DNA from: CBDBCU01 sp965243185
GTDB taxonomy: Bacteria > Chloroflexota > Dehalococcoidia > Lucifugimonadales > UBA3495
Direction of reading: 5' to 3'
NCBI GenBank assembly: GCA_965243185.1
Contig: OZ251531.1
Coordinates: 3,310,203-3,374,202 of the forward strand
Length of the DNA stretch: 64,000 nt
Shown: positions 16,359 through 24,652 of the stretch, piece after piece
Layout: each line of letters begins with the position of its first letter
How positions within the stretch are numbered: the first letter of the stretch is position 1
The notes under the pieces: generated by a model
What the model was told of the DNA's origin: nothing
Seen by the model: only the letters and a program-made list of their open reading frames with translations
Database searches by the model: none
Position numbers and translations under genes: made by a program

Positions 16359-17789
16359 ATGGACTGGCCTCGGACCATACGGCGGCGGCTCTGGGCCGTG
16401 CTGCCGGCCGCGCTGATTATGCTGGCGGCGGGATGCTCTATGCCCCCGCCGCTGTGGGGCAGTAGCGACATTGCCCCGGAGTCCCTGCTGGTGGCGGAGT
16501 TGGGCGGCGACACCACCGCCTTTGCCCGCAACAACCAAGCCTTTTCCCTTTCCGCCCGCAACCTGACCAACCTGGAACGCCGCACTTTTGAGGTCGGGGA
16601 CAGTTTCTTTAATCAGAACTGGGTAACCGCCCCAGCTTCCACCGACGCCCGGGACGGGTTAGGCCCCACTTTCAACGCTCAAGCCTGTTCCTCCTGCCAC
16701 ACCCACGACGGCCGGGGCCGGCCCCCGGAAAGCCCGTATGACCCTACCCGGGGCTTGTTACTCCGCTTGAGCATACCCGGAACCGACGCCACCGGCGCGC
16801 CCTTGCCCGACCCCAACTATGGCGGCCAACTGCAAGACCGGGCCATCCGGCAAATCCCGCCCGAGGGCCGCCTCATCCTGACCTACGCCGAAATCCCCGG
16901 AACCCACGCCGACGGCCAGCCCTATACCCTGCTGTCGCCCCACTACGATTTTGCGGACTTGGCATTCGGCCCCCTGCATCCTGACCTGATGTTTTCGCCC
17001 CGGGTCGCCCCATCAGTATTCGGCGCCGGACTTCTGGAAGCCATCCCCGAAATGGTCATCTTGGCCCAAGCCGACCCGGCGGACGCCGACGACGACGGCA
17101 TTTCCGGCCGCCCCAATATGGTCTGGAACTGGCGACAGGGTAAGGCTACCTTGGGCCGTTTCGGTTGGAAAGCCAATCAACCCACCGTGGAACAGCAAGT
17201 AGCCGCCGCTTTCCTCGGCGACATCGGCATCACTTCGCCCCTATTTCCTGAGGAAAATTGCCCGCCGCTCCAGACTGACTGCCAATTAGCCCCCAACGGC
17301 GGCGCGCCGGAACTGCCGGCGGAACGGCTGCAAAAGATAACCTTCTACAACCGCACCCTGGCCGTCCCGGCCATGCGTAACCTCGACGACCCGCAAGTAG
17401 CGCAAGGGGGCAAGCTATTCCTGTCCGCCGGCTGCGCCGCTTGCCATACCCCCCAATATGTAACCGGGGAGAGCGATATTCCCGCCTTGTCTCACCAGAC
17501 CATCTACCCCTATACCGACCTGCTACTGCACGATATGGGCGCCGGCTTGGCGGATAACCGCCCGGACTTTCTAGCCACCGGCCGGGAGTGGCGCACCCCG
17601 CCGCTATGGGGCTTGGGGCTGATTGAAACCGTCAACGGTCATACCCGCCTGCTCCACGACGGCCGCGCCCGCAGCATCGCCGAAGCCATCCTCTGGCACG
17701 GCGGCGAAGGGGAAAAAGCCCGGGACAACTTCATCGGCCTTTCCCAACAAGAACGGGCCGCGCTCATTGCCTTTCTCAATTCCCTGTAA
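16359..17789 (+). CDS. Di-heme oxidoreductase (DUF1111) family lipoprotein
   Basis: About 476 residues: signal peptide with lipobox LAAGC (C26) and two cytochrome c heme motifs, CSSCH at residues 110-114 and CAACH at 359-363. Conserved blocks include GLGPTFNAQACSSCHTHDGRG, RLILTYAEIPGTHADGQPY, FSPRVAPSVFGAGLLEAIPE, VPAMRNLDDPQVAQGGKLF and WRTPPLWGLGLIETVNGHTRLLHDGRARS. Members are exported multiheme redox proteins related to the MauG/cytochrome c peroxidase group and usually encoded beside imelysin-like proteins. Together they suggest an envelope iron-acquisition or iron-redox system. A GTG at 16353 is an alternative start. Confidence 0.9.
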   Translation: MDWPRTIRRRLWAVLPAALIMLAAGCSMPPPLWGSSDIAPESLLVAELGGDTTAFARNNQAFSLSARNLTNLERRTFEVGDSFFNQNWVTAPASTDARDGLGPTFNAQACSSCHTHDGRGRPPESPYDPTRGLLLRLSIPGTDATGAPLPDPNYGGQLQDRAIRQIPPEGRLILTYAEIPGTHADGQPYTLLSPHYDFADLAFGPLHPDLMFSPRVAPSVFGAGLLEAIPEMVILAQADPADADDDGISGRPNMVWNWRQGKATLGRFGWKANQPTVEQQVAAAFLGDIGITSPLFPEENCPPLQTDCQLAPNGGAPELPAERLQKITFYNRTLAVPAMRNLDDPQVAQGGKLFLSAGCAACHTPQYVTGESDIPALSHQTIYPYTDLLLHDMGAGLADNRPDFLATGREWRTPPLWGLGLIETVNGHTRLLHDGRARSIAEAILWHGGEGEKARDNFIGLSQQERAALIAFLNSL

Positions 17790-17966
17790 CCCACCCGGCC
17801 CAGCCTTGCCGCATTTGCATGAATCGGAAATACCCCTTTAACCCGCCTTGCCCCAAAGCGCATTTCCCCGCCCTCCCGTGTTATTATATCCTCAGCCTTG
17901 CCAGTTGCCGGCGGCAATAATGCCCGGCACAAACGGCAGCCCTACACCAAGGAGGCATTACTGCTG

Positions 17967-18563
17967 ATGCTGCGTTCTTTATTTGGCCGGGGGAAAAAGC
18001 GGCCGCCGCCGGCCCCTGTCCCCGGCAACACCCTCCGCGATGCCCAAGTGGGCGATGTGGTCTTGGTGCATGGGCTGGCTTTGGAGTACGACAACCTCTA
18101 TTTCGTGGTGGAAAACATCCACCGCTACGGCGGCAACCGCGTCATCTGGTTCGAGCTGGTCGTGGCTGACGCCGACCAACGCCTCTGGCTGGAGTGGCTG
18201 GACGATGGCGGCGACCTTTTTATAACCGCCACCGACGACCGCCGGCCGGTTACCCTGGAAGCCCTGGAATTGACCGAGTCCGACCTGATAACTCTGGACG
18301 AGGAACACTCCATCGGCAACAGCATCACCGTTGCGGGACGGCGGTTTTCCTACCGCAACAGCTTTGAAGCCTTTTACTTCCGCAACAATCAGGGCGCCGG
18401 GGAAGGCTTTTACCTGTGGGATTTCCTCTCTGAGGACGAGGATCGTTCCCTGTCCATCGTCAAGTACGAAGGCGCGCCCTACGAAGCCCACTTCAGCACA
18501 GTTCTTTCCCCGGAGAATGTCATCCTCTATCCCGGCGCGCGGCCGGAGCAAAGGAATCGGTGA
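17967..18563 (+). CDS. DUF4178 domain protein
   Basis: A 198-residue cytoplasmic protein. After a basic N-terminus (MLRSLFGRGKKRPPP) comes LRDAQVGDVVLVHGLALEYDNLYFVVE, the start of a DUF4178 beta-rich domain. Further blocks are WFELVVADADQRLWLEWLDDGGDLFI and GRRFSYRNSFEAFYFRNN. The family has no known enzymatic activity but is repeatedly encoded beside DUF350 membrane proteins, PspA proteins and polyamine enzymes. Here it overlaps the DUF350 gene by 4 bases (GTGA), so they are translationally coupled. AAGGAGG lies 11 bases before the ATG at 17967; the longer in-frame start at 17898 is upstream of this ribosome site. Confidence 0.85.
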   Translation: MLRSLFGRGKKRPPPAPVPGNTLRDAQVGDVVLVHGLALEYDNLYFVVENIHRYGGNRVIWFELVVADADQRLWLEWLDDGGDLFITATDDRRPVTLEALELTESDLITLDEEHSIGNSITVAGRRFSYRNSFEAFYFRNNQGAGEGFYLWDFLSEDEDRSLSIVKYEGAPYEAHFSTVLSPENVILYPGARPEQRNR

Positions 18564-19453
18564 GCCTAATGCTGGATACCCTGCTGAACACTTTGGCATT
18601 TTTCCCCAAGGGACTGGTTTATGTCGCCTTGGGCGTGGTAATCCTGTTCTTGGCTAAACTGGCCCGGGACCTGGTCACCCGCCATCCCATTGACGCCGAA
18701 ATCGTCGCCAAGCGAAACCTGGCCGAAGCCCTGCGGCTGGCCGGCTACCTGTTGGGCGTAATTCTGGTTTTCTTGGGGGCGGTCTATCAGCCCTTTGCCC
18801 TGACCGTCGGTGACGGCGGCTTGGGGTTCAACCGGGAATTCGGGCTGGATGTACTGCGGGTTTCCCTCTATTCCTTGGCCGGCGTAGTGGCCTTGAACCT
18901 GGTACGCCTGCTGATGGATAAGGCAGTGCTGTACCAGTTCCAAGTCGAAAAGGAAATCATCGAGGAACAGAATGTCGGCACCGGCGCCGCCGGGTTCGGA
19001 ATGAATGTAGCCGTCGGGCTGCTGATTGCCGGCGCCATTGCCGGCGGCGGCGAGTGGTACACCGCCCTGGCTTTCTTTGCCCTGGGCTTGGTAGTGCTGG
19101 CCTTATTCGCCCTCTTTTACGAACTGACCACTTCCTTTGACATCCACGACGAAATTGAACGCAACAACCCGGCGGTAGGAGTAGCCTTCGGCGGCAACCT
19201 TATCGCCATCGGGTTGGTCAACCTCAAGGCGCTGTTCGGGGATTTTGTCGGCTGGCAGGAAGGGATAACCGAGTTCGTCGTCTTTGCCGTTATCGGCTTT
19301 ATTCTGCTGTACCTGCTGCGGCTGCTGGTGGACTTGATCCTGCTGCCGCGCACCAAAGTAGCCGACCAGTTGATGGCGGGCAATGTGGGCGTGGCCTTAG
19401 TGGAAAGCGGCGTAGTAATCAGTTCGGCGTTAATCCTGTTCTTTGCCATCTAG
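18560..19453 (+). CDS. DUF350 family integral membrane protein (two repeats)
   Basis: About 297 residues with seven or more hydrophobic helices, arranged as two DUF350/YjfL-like units. The first spans roughly residues 1-130 (FLAKLARDLVTRHP...AGYLLGVILVFLGA). The second spans 140-297 (GMNVAVGLLIAGAIAGGG and NNPAVGVAFGGNLIAIGLVNLKALFGD, then NVGVALVESGVVISSALI). The repeated N..VG.A..G..I motif is typical of the family. The protein sits in the cytoplasmic membrane; function is unknown, though the E. coli relative lies in the yjfIJKLMC operon with a PspA paralog. GTG at 18560 overlaps the DUF4178 stop; ATG at 18569 is an alternative start. Confidence 0.88.
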   Translation: MSLMLDTLLNTLAFFPKGLVYVALGVVILFLAKLARDLVTRHPIDAEIVAKRNLAEALRLAGYLLGVILVFLGAVYQPFALTVGDGGLGFNREFGLDVLRVSLYSLAGVVALNLVRLLMDKAVLYQFQVEKEIIEEQNVGTGAAGFGMNVAVGLLIAGAIAGGGEWYTALAFFALGLVVLALFALFYELTTSFDIHDEIERNNPAVGVAFGGNLIAIGLVNLKALFGDFVGWQEGITEFVVFAVIGFILLYLLRLLVDLILLPRTKVADQLMAGNVGVALVESGVVISSALILFFAI

Positions 19454-19482
19454 CCGCTTTCCGGTGAACGCCAACTAATGCG

Positions 19483-19507
19483 GGGGGCAACCCTAATGGC
19501 TGCCCCC
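19483..19507. terminator. Bidirectional terminator between convergent operons
   Basis: GGGGGCA (19483-19489) pairs with TGCCCCC (19501-19507), with TTAACTTT after it on the plus strand. It lies exactly between the DUF350 stop (19453) and the minus-strand stop codon at 19508-19510. Confidence 0.65.
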
Positions 19508-20551
19508 TTAACTTTCCTCAGGAATTGCCCTGACCTGCCGGGCTATCCTTTCTTGGGCGCGCCTTTCCCGTTCCGCCGCGTCTTGCCCCTCGGCATAAGC
19601 GTAGCCCGCCTCCAGAATCGCCGGCAGCAACTCCTCCGGGGCTTGCTCGCGGTTCACCACCGGCTCCAGCAGGCGTTGGAAAAATTCAGCATCATCCATC
19701 AATTCCGCCCAATTCGCCGCAAACTCATCCAAAGTCCCGTCATACAACCGCAGCAGAAAGACCGTACGCGTCGGGTCTAATCCCTCAGCAATAAACAGTT
19801 GCGCCCGCAAATCCTCCCCATGACCGCTGTCAAACTCGACGCCGCCATCCTCCTCCCAAAGGGTATCCTTGAATACATCAAACCGGTCAATATAACCCTC
19901 CGTTTCCATCAAAAGGCGGCCTATAAAGCGGCGGCCCTTGGGCGAAATTTCATAAAACCCGCTTTCCTCCGAAAGGTTAAGCAGCCCCTGACCGCACAGC
20001 CTTTCTACCGTCGCCCCCAGAGCAGTAGCGGAGTCCCCATCCCCAAAAGCCGGCAACTGGTACTCGTGCTTGTCCAGAAAGTAGAGCAAGGTACACTCCC
20101 GCAGCCAAGCCAGCAATTCCTCTTGACTCGACGCATAACCTTGCCCTACAGCGTAATCCAACGCCCGGTACTCCGGGGCAATACTCAATTCCAAGTTAGC
20201 AAGGCCGGCCGGAGCACCTTGCAAATAGCGCGCAACCGGGTCGGAAAGTTCCGCCGCCAAGCCGCCGACCCTTACCCGCAGTTGACACAAGCCGGCCCGA
20301 TACTGCTCCAAGACCGGCAAAAAACAATCGTAAATATCCGGCAAGTCCGGATTGGCCGCCGTATCCAGCCCCTCCACTACGGCAGCGCGGGAGAGTTCAC
20401 CCGGGGGGAAAATTGTATCCAGCAGTTGCCCAATAGAGAGCCGGGCATAGTCGGCCGGCAGCGTAATTTGCAACCCGGCATCAGCCGGCAAACCCGCTAG
20501 GGATACCGATAAGGCAAGGGCTTCTGCGGCCGCCGGGTTCAACCACACCAT
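19508..20551 (-). CDS. Uncharacterised 347-residue protein with winged-helix-like region
   Basis: No family is recognised. Residues about 20-90 contain LQITLPADYARLSIGQLLDTIFP, which resembles the N-terminal region of the transglutaminase-fold protein encoded at the head of this operon (ALRIDPADGQLTVRQLLDKYL). This may be a shared small beta-alpha domain. Residues about 170-225 (ALGATVERLCGQGLLNLSEES...YEISPKGRRFIGRLL) look like a winged helix with a basic wing. The C-terminal 60 residues are acidic and helical (AAERERRAQERIARQVRAIPEES). No signal or membrane segment is seen, so it is cytoplasmic. It starts 2 bases after the lipoprotein gene and is the last gene of the operon. Confidence 0.7.
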   Translation of the reverse strand: MVWLNPAAAEALALSVSLAGLPADAGLQITLPADYARLSIGQLLDTIFPPGELSRAAVVEGLDTAANPDLPDIYDCFLPVLEQYRAGLCQLRVRVGGLAAELSDPVARYLQGAPAGLANLELSIAPEYRALDYAVGQGYASSQEELLAWLRECTLLYFLDKHEYQLPAFGDGDSATALGATVERLCGQGLLNLSEESGFYEISPKGRRFIGRLLMETEGYIDRFDVFKDTLWEEDGGVEFDSGHGEDLRAQLFIAEGLDPTRTVFLLRLYDGTLDEFAANWAELMDDAEFFQRLLEPVVNREQAPEELLPAILEAGYAYAEGQDAAERERRAQERIARQVRAIPEES

Positions 20552-20553
20552 CC

Positions 20554-21372
20554 CTAACGCTGCTTATACCCGGAACCGGCGACACGACCGCCTCGCAGCT
20601 TTACCCGCCCGCCGCCGCCTTGAAATGAACCGAAGCTGCTGCGGGATATGGCGGAACTGCCGCCGGCCCGGCTCACCGCGCTGCTCGAGCGGAAAGTCCC
20701 GGAGGACCGTTGCGTCTGCTGATAGCTTTGCCGGGCGGCGCTCGTGCTGCGCCCGGCTTCCTGATAGCGGGAACCAGCAAAGCCCTGCTGCCGAGTGGCA
20801 TAGCGGCTGTTGCGCGCCACCTGCGTCCCGTAGCGGCTGGACTGGCGGTAGTTGGCCCGCTCCTGCCGGATCGTCGGCCCGTAGTTGGCCGGAGTATGGT
20901 AGAAGTAGGGGCCGCGGTTGAAACTGCTAATCAGCAAATAGGTAAAGAGGAAATCCCCGGCACCGAAGTGGCTGTTGTAGTAGCCGTTGGCGCCGTAACC
21001 CCGCATATCATATTCCTCGTTGGCCTTGACGATGGAAAAGAGGCGGTCATCCTGGTTATCCTCAATATCGTTGCTGCCGTTCAGGTCCTCCCAACCCTCC
21101 AAAGTCAGCCGGTCGCCGTCCTGCAAGGCGCGAATCAGGATGATGCCGTCGCCCTCGTAAATTTCGTTGACCCGCTGCTCAAACTCCGTGGCGCTCTGGG
21201 AGTTCTTAAAGGCTTCCTGAACATCATCCAGGTTGATGCGGCCAGCGGCCCCGTCCGTCGCCGCCCATTCGTCATAGGAAGGGCCGCTACTGCACGCCGC
21301 CATCAGCGGCGCGCCGGCTACCATAGTTCCGGTAAAGACCGCCAGACCCCAGCGGCGAATTTTCAGCGCCAT
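20554..21372 (-). CDS. Putative lipoprotein with Ser/Arg/Gly-rich tail
   Basis: 272 residues. The signal peptide ends in lipobox MAAC (C26). A small domain follows, with EGDGIILIRALQDGDRLTLEGWEDLNG and EEYDMRGYGANGYYNSHFGAGDFLFTYLLISSFN. The last 120 residues are low-complexity: Arg, Ser, Gly, Gln and Tyr, such as SSRYGTQVARNSRYATRQQG. The central part loosely recalls lipoproteins (DUF4247-like) found beside DUF350 genes elsewhere, but I cannot confirm membership. The basic disordered tail might bind acidic polymers at the cell surface; this is inference. The gene is 70 bases downstream of the SecA-like gene. Confidence 0.75.
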   Translation of the reverse strand: MALKIRRWGLAVFTGTMVAGAPLMAACSSGPSYDEWAATDGAAGRINLDDVQEAFKNSQSATEFEQRVNEIYEGDGIILIRALQDGDRLTLEGWEDLNGSNDIEDNQDDRLFSIVKANEEYDMRGYGANGYYNSHFGAGDFLFTYLLISSFNRGPYFYHTPANYGPTIRQERANYRQSSRYGTQVARNSRYATRQQGFAGSRYQEAGRSTSAARQSYQQTQRSSGTFRSSSAVSRAGGSSAISRSSFGSFQGGGGRVKLRGGRVAGSGYKQR

Positions 21373-21442
21373 TTGCCTACCCCTTCTTTTAATTGCCCTG
21401 TTGACCCGGTTAATAGTTTCCCCTTGGCCGGCGGCGGTAACT

Positions 21443-24400
21443 TCAGCTTACCAGCATCGCCGCCCTTTCATCCAGTTGTACCGCCAGTGGTGCCGGCCCC
21501 GTTTCCCTTGCCAAGTCAGCCAGTGGAAAGACGCAGAGCCGGGACAGGAACAAATCAGCCCATTCCCCTTGAAACTGCCGCCAGGCCGCCGCGGCGTGGA
21601 TGATGTAATCGGCTACCGCGGACTTATGCCCGTAACCGCCCAGCCGGGAGCTGACCGACAAGGCTTGCAGCCCCGCCCGGTAATCTTTCCACACTTCATC
21701 CCCCGATTGCAACCGCAGCAGCCGCGCCAGTTCGCTGAAACGGCGGGCGCCCAACTGCCCTTGCCGGCTCGCCAAACGCTCCGTCAGCAACACCGCTATT
21801 TCCCCCGGCAAAGCATCCAACGGCGCGCCGTAAAGTCCGGCCGCATTGACACCGTAACACTCCCCCAGCTCCTTTACCAGTTGGGAAAAGCAACCAGCAT
21901 AGTCAACATTATCCCCGTCCGGGAAATACCGGGCCACTATACGGGACGCCGCCCCTTGCGCCATAAAAATAGCGGATTCAAAGCCATCTGCGGCGGTCAT
22001 CAATTCCTGCCGGGCTTGGTAGTAGGCGGCGGTATGGGCGTCAGCAATGGCGGCATAGTCCTGCTGAATACTGCGCCGGGCGGCGGCGTCCCTTTCCGCC
22101 GCTTCCTGTAACTGCTCCAAGTAACCCTCCACTGCCTTGCCCTTAAAATAAACCCGGCCGGCGGCGTCCGTTTTTTGACCATCCGCAAAACCCGGCCGCC
22201 GGTCTCCCCGATAAGCCAGCAAAGGATCATCCCAGGAAAGGATAAACCGGGTTGCGCCAAACTGCCCCTGCCGTCCGCTCCGCCCTTTAAGCTGCCAATC
22301 TACCCGGGCGGCATCGCTGAAAGCGGCGCTAATCACATAGAGACCCAAGCCAAACTCCAGCGGCTCCGGGGAAACCGACAGGGATTGAGCCGGCGGCAAA
22401 TCGGCGCAACTTACCACCAGTTCAACCCGGTTCCCATCCCGCCGAGCGCAATCCAGCCCACGGTCGGCAGAGAGCGCAGCGGCCAGCAAGTCGGCTTCAG
22501 CAATAGTAGGGCAGCGGACGACTACCGGGCAATTTTCCCGGGCCAGCCGTTGGCGGAGCCGGGAAAGGCAGTTAGCGATAATACGTCCGTTCAAGTCCGA
22601 TTCAAGAATAATATCTGTGCCGCGCCCGGCCATACTAGTCGCCACCGTCACCGCGCCGGCCGCCCCGGCCCGCCGCACAACCTCCGCTTCCCGATACCCG
22701 GTAACCGCGTTCAGCAAGTTGTGTTCAATCCCTTGTTCCGACAAGCTACGGTCGACCAATGCCGACTGCGCCACGGTCTGTACGCCCACCAGTACCGGCT
22801 GACCAATCGCTTGACCCTGCCGCACCGCGTCGGCAATGGCCGCCAACTGTTCCCCTTGACTGGCATAAACCCGACTAGGCAAATCCCGCCGCCGCAAGGG
22901 ATGCGCGGTAGGCAAAGCCACTACCTCCCGGGAATAAAGCTGCTGAAACTCGGCGGCGGCGTCAACCGCCGTGCCGGTCATACCGGCCAAATGCCGGTAG
23001 CGGTTGGCAAAGCCCTGAACGGAAATCTGCGCCAAAGCCTCGCCCTCAGGATTAACCGCTACCCCTTCCTTGGCCTCCAGTGCCGGATGCAGCCCTTCCT
23101 GATACCGGCTATCCGGCCGAGGACGCCCGGTAGCCCGATCCAAGAGAATTATCCCCTCCTCAGCGACAATATAATCCTCATCCCTTTTCAGCAGCAGATA
23201 GGCCCGCAGCAGTTGATACACCTGATTTGCCAAGTTCACCCGCCGGGCCTCCTGGCGGGAAAGATGGACGGCATCCGGATTAGCCCCGGCGTCATAGAAA
23301 GCCCCCAAGCGGTTCTCCAAAAACTCAACGCCCAAGGCGGTCAGGGTAACAAACCGCTGCTCCCGGTCAACCAGGCAATACAACCCCTCGGCCAAGTCCG
23401 GGTCGGGATAGTCAGAACCGTCCGGATAAAGGGCGGCCAATGCCCGGCGATAGGCGCGGGGTTCGGTCGCCGCCAGCCGCCGCAGCCGGTCATCATCCGG
23501 TTGGGCCAACAACACCCGCGCCATTAAGCCGGCGTAAGTTTTGCCATTAGGGGATTCTACTTCCAGCCGGTCAAGGCATTCCTCGGCCACCGTCCCTTGA
23601 CGCGCCACCAATTCGGATACGGCTTGGTTAGCCCGCTCCAGAGTTTGCCGGTTCAACAGCGGCGCGCCGGCAATTATCAATGGCGTACGCGCTTCGTCAA
23701 TGAGAGCCTGATCCCCTTCATCAATGATGATGGTATCGAGTTGCCCCTGCACCTGCTCCGCCCGGGCGGTTTTCAAGTTGTCTCGCAGAAAGTCAAAACC
23801 AAACTCCCGCAAAGTGCCATAGACCACCTGCTGACCGTAGGCATAGCGGCGTTCCCCGTCCACCATCGAACTCAGCACATTGTCAACGCTAATGCCCAAG
23901 GAGCGGTACACCGGAGCCAGCAGTTCGCAATCCCGGGCCGCCAAGTAATCGTTGGCCGTAGCAATCTGGACAGCGCGGCCGTGCCAGGCGTGCAATACAG
24001 CAGGAAAGGCGGCCGCAACAGTTTTGCCCTCCCCGGCATTCAGCTCAACTATTTTGCCCCGAAACAGATGCAGCCCCGCCAAAAGCTGCTCATCAGTGGG
24101 CTGAAATTGCAGCAGATTGCCGGTATCCTTGCGGCCCAAGGCTTGGTAAAACTCCGCCGGCAGCAAAATATCCCATCCGTAGCGGGCCGGCAGTTCCCCC
24201 TGCACCCGGCGCAAAGTCTCAATGATAAGCTGCTCATCCTCATCCAAGCCGGCCGCCGCCATGCTCGAACACGAACATTGAGCCAACTGCCAATACCGCT
24301 CCAAGTTCTGCCGGTCAAAAGCCGGGTCAAAAATACGCCAATAACCCAAGCGGCGGCGGATGCTCTCCTCAGTTATGGCAAAGGTTTCGACTATCCCGGA

Positions 24401-24652
24401 TTCCAGGTCCGCCGGTTTAAGAGTTGCCTGAATATGCTTCAGCCCATCCCGCAACTCCCCATCCGACCAGTTTGCCAAATCCCTAACCGAGCGGCAGCGG
24501 CGGATGGCACACAGCAGTTGATGTTCGGGGCAAGACCGCCCGGTTGCCAACCGACCCTTTAGCCCGGCCCATGGCGCAAGGCGGCGGCCATCCGGGGCGG
24601 CCGTGTCAATGCTGCCGGTCAACTCCGGGAAAAAGCCGGCCGTTGGGTTCAT
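21443..24652 (-). CDS. Divergent SecA-like translocase ATPase
   Basis: 1069 residues with a complete SecA DEAD motor. FQPTDEQLLAGLHLFRGKIVELN leads into Walker A AGEGKT (206-211). VYGTLREFGFDFLRDN, DEGD (311-314) with LIDEARTPLIIAG, LAGMTGTA, ATSMAGRGTDIIL and QLKGRSGRQGQFGATRFILS follow. Compared with housekeeping SecA it has an extra, unrelated N-terminal region of about 180 residues and replaces DEVD with DEGD. It lacks the C-terminal zinc-binding cysteine motif. It is therefore a paralog, probably dedicated to particular clients or not a secretory motor at all. Its ATG overlaps the stop of the upstream transglutaminase-fold gene (ATGA). Confidence 0.88.
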   Translation of the reverse strand: MNPTAGFFPELTGSIDTAAPDGRRLAPWAGLKGRLATGRSCPEHQLLCAIRRCRSVRDLANWSDGELRDGLKHIQATLKPADLESGIVETFAITEESIRRRLGYWRIFDPAFDRQNLERYWQLAQCSCSSMAAAGLDEDEQLIIETLRRVQGELPARYGWDILLPAEFYQALGRKDTGNLLQFQPTDEQLLAGLHLFRGKIVELNAGEGKTVAAAFPAVLHAWHGRAVQIATANDYLAARDCELLAPVYRSLGISVDNVLSSMVDGERRYAYGQQVVYGTLREFGFDFLRDNLKTARAEQVQGQLDTIIIDEGDQALIDEARTPLIIAGAPLLNRQTLERANQAVSELVARQGTVAEECLDRLEVESPNGKTYAGLMARVLLAQPDDDRLRRLAATEPRAYRRALAALYPDGSDYPDPDLAEGLYCLVDREQRFVTLTALGVEFLENRLGAFYDAGANPDAVHLSRQEARRVNLANQVYQLLRAYLLLKRDEDYIVAEEGIILLDRATGRPRPDSRYQEGLHPALEAKEGVAVNPEGEALAQISVQGFANRYRHLAGMTGTAVDAAAEFQQLYSREVVALPTAHPLRRRDLPSRVYASQGEQLAAIADAVRQGQAIGQPVLVGVQTVAQSALVDRSLSEQGIEHNLLNAVTGYREAEVVRRAGAAGAVTVATSMAGRGTDIILESDLNGRIIANCLSRLRQRLARENCPVVVRCPTIAEADLLAAALSADRGLDCARRDGNRVELVVSCADLPPAQSLSVSPEPLEFGLGLYVISAAFSDAARVDWQLKGRSGRQGQFGATRFILSWDDPLLAYRGDRRPGFADGQKTDAAGRVYFKGKAVEGYLEQLQEAAERDAAARRSIQQDYAAIADAHTAAYYQARQELMTAADGFESAIFMAQGAASRIVARYFPDGDNVDYAGCFSQLVKELGECYGVNAAGLYGAPLDALPGEIAVLLTERLASRQGQLGARRFSELARLLRLQSGDEVWKDYRAGLQALSVSSRLGGYGHKSAVADYIIHAAAAWRQFQGEWADLFLSRLCVFPLADLARETGPAPLAVQLDERAAMLVS

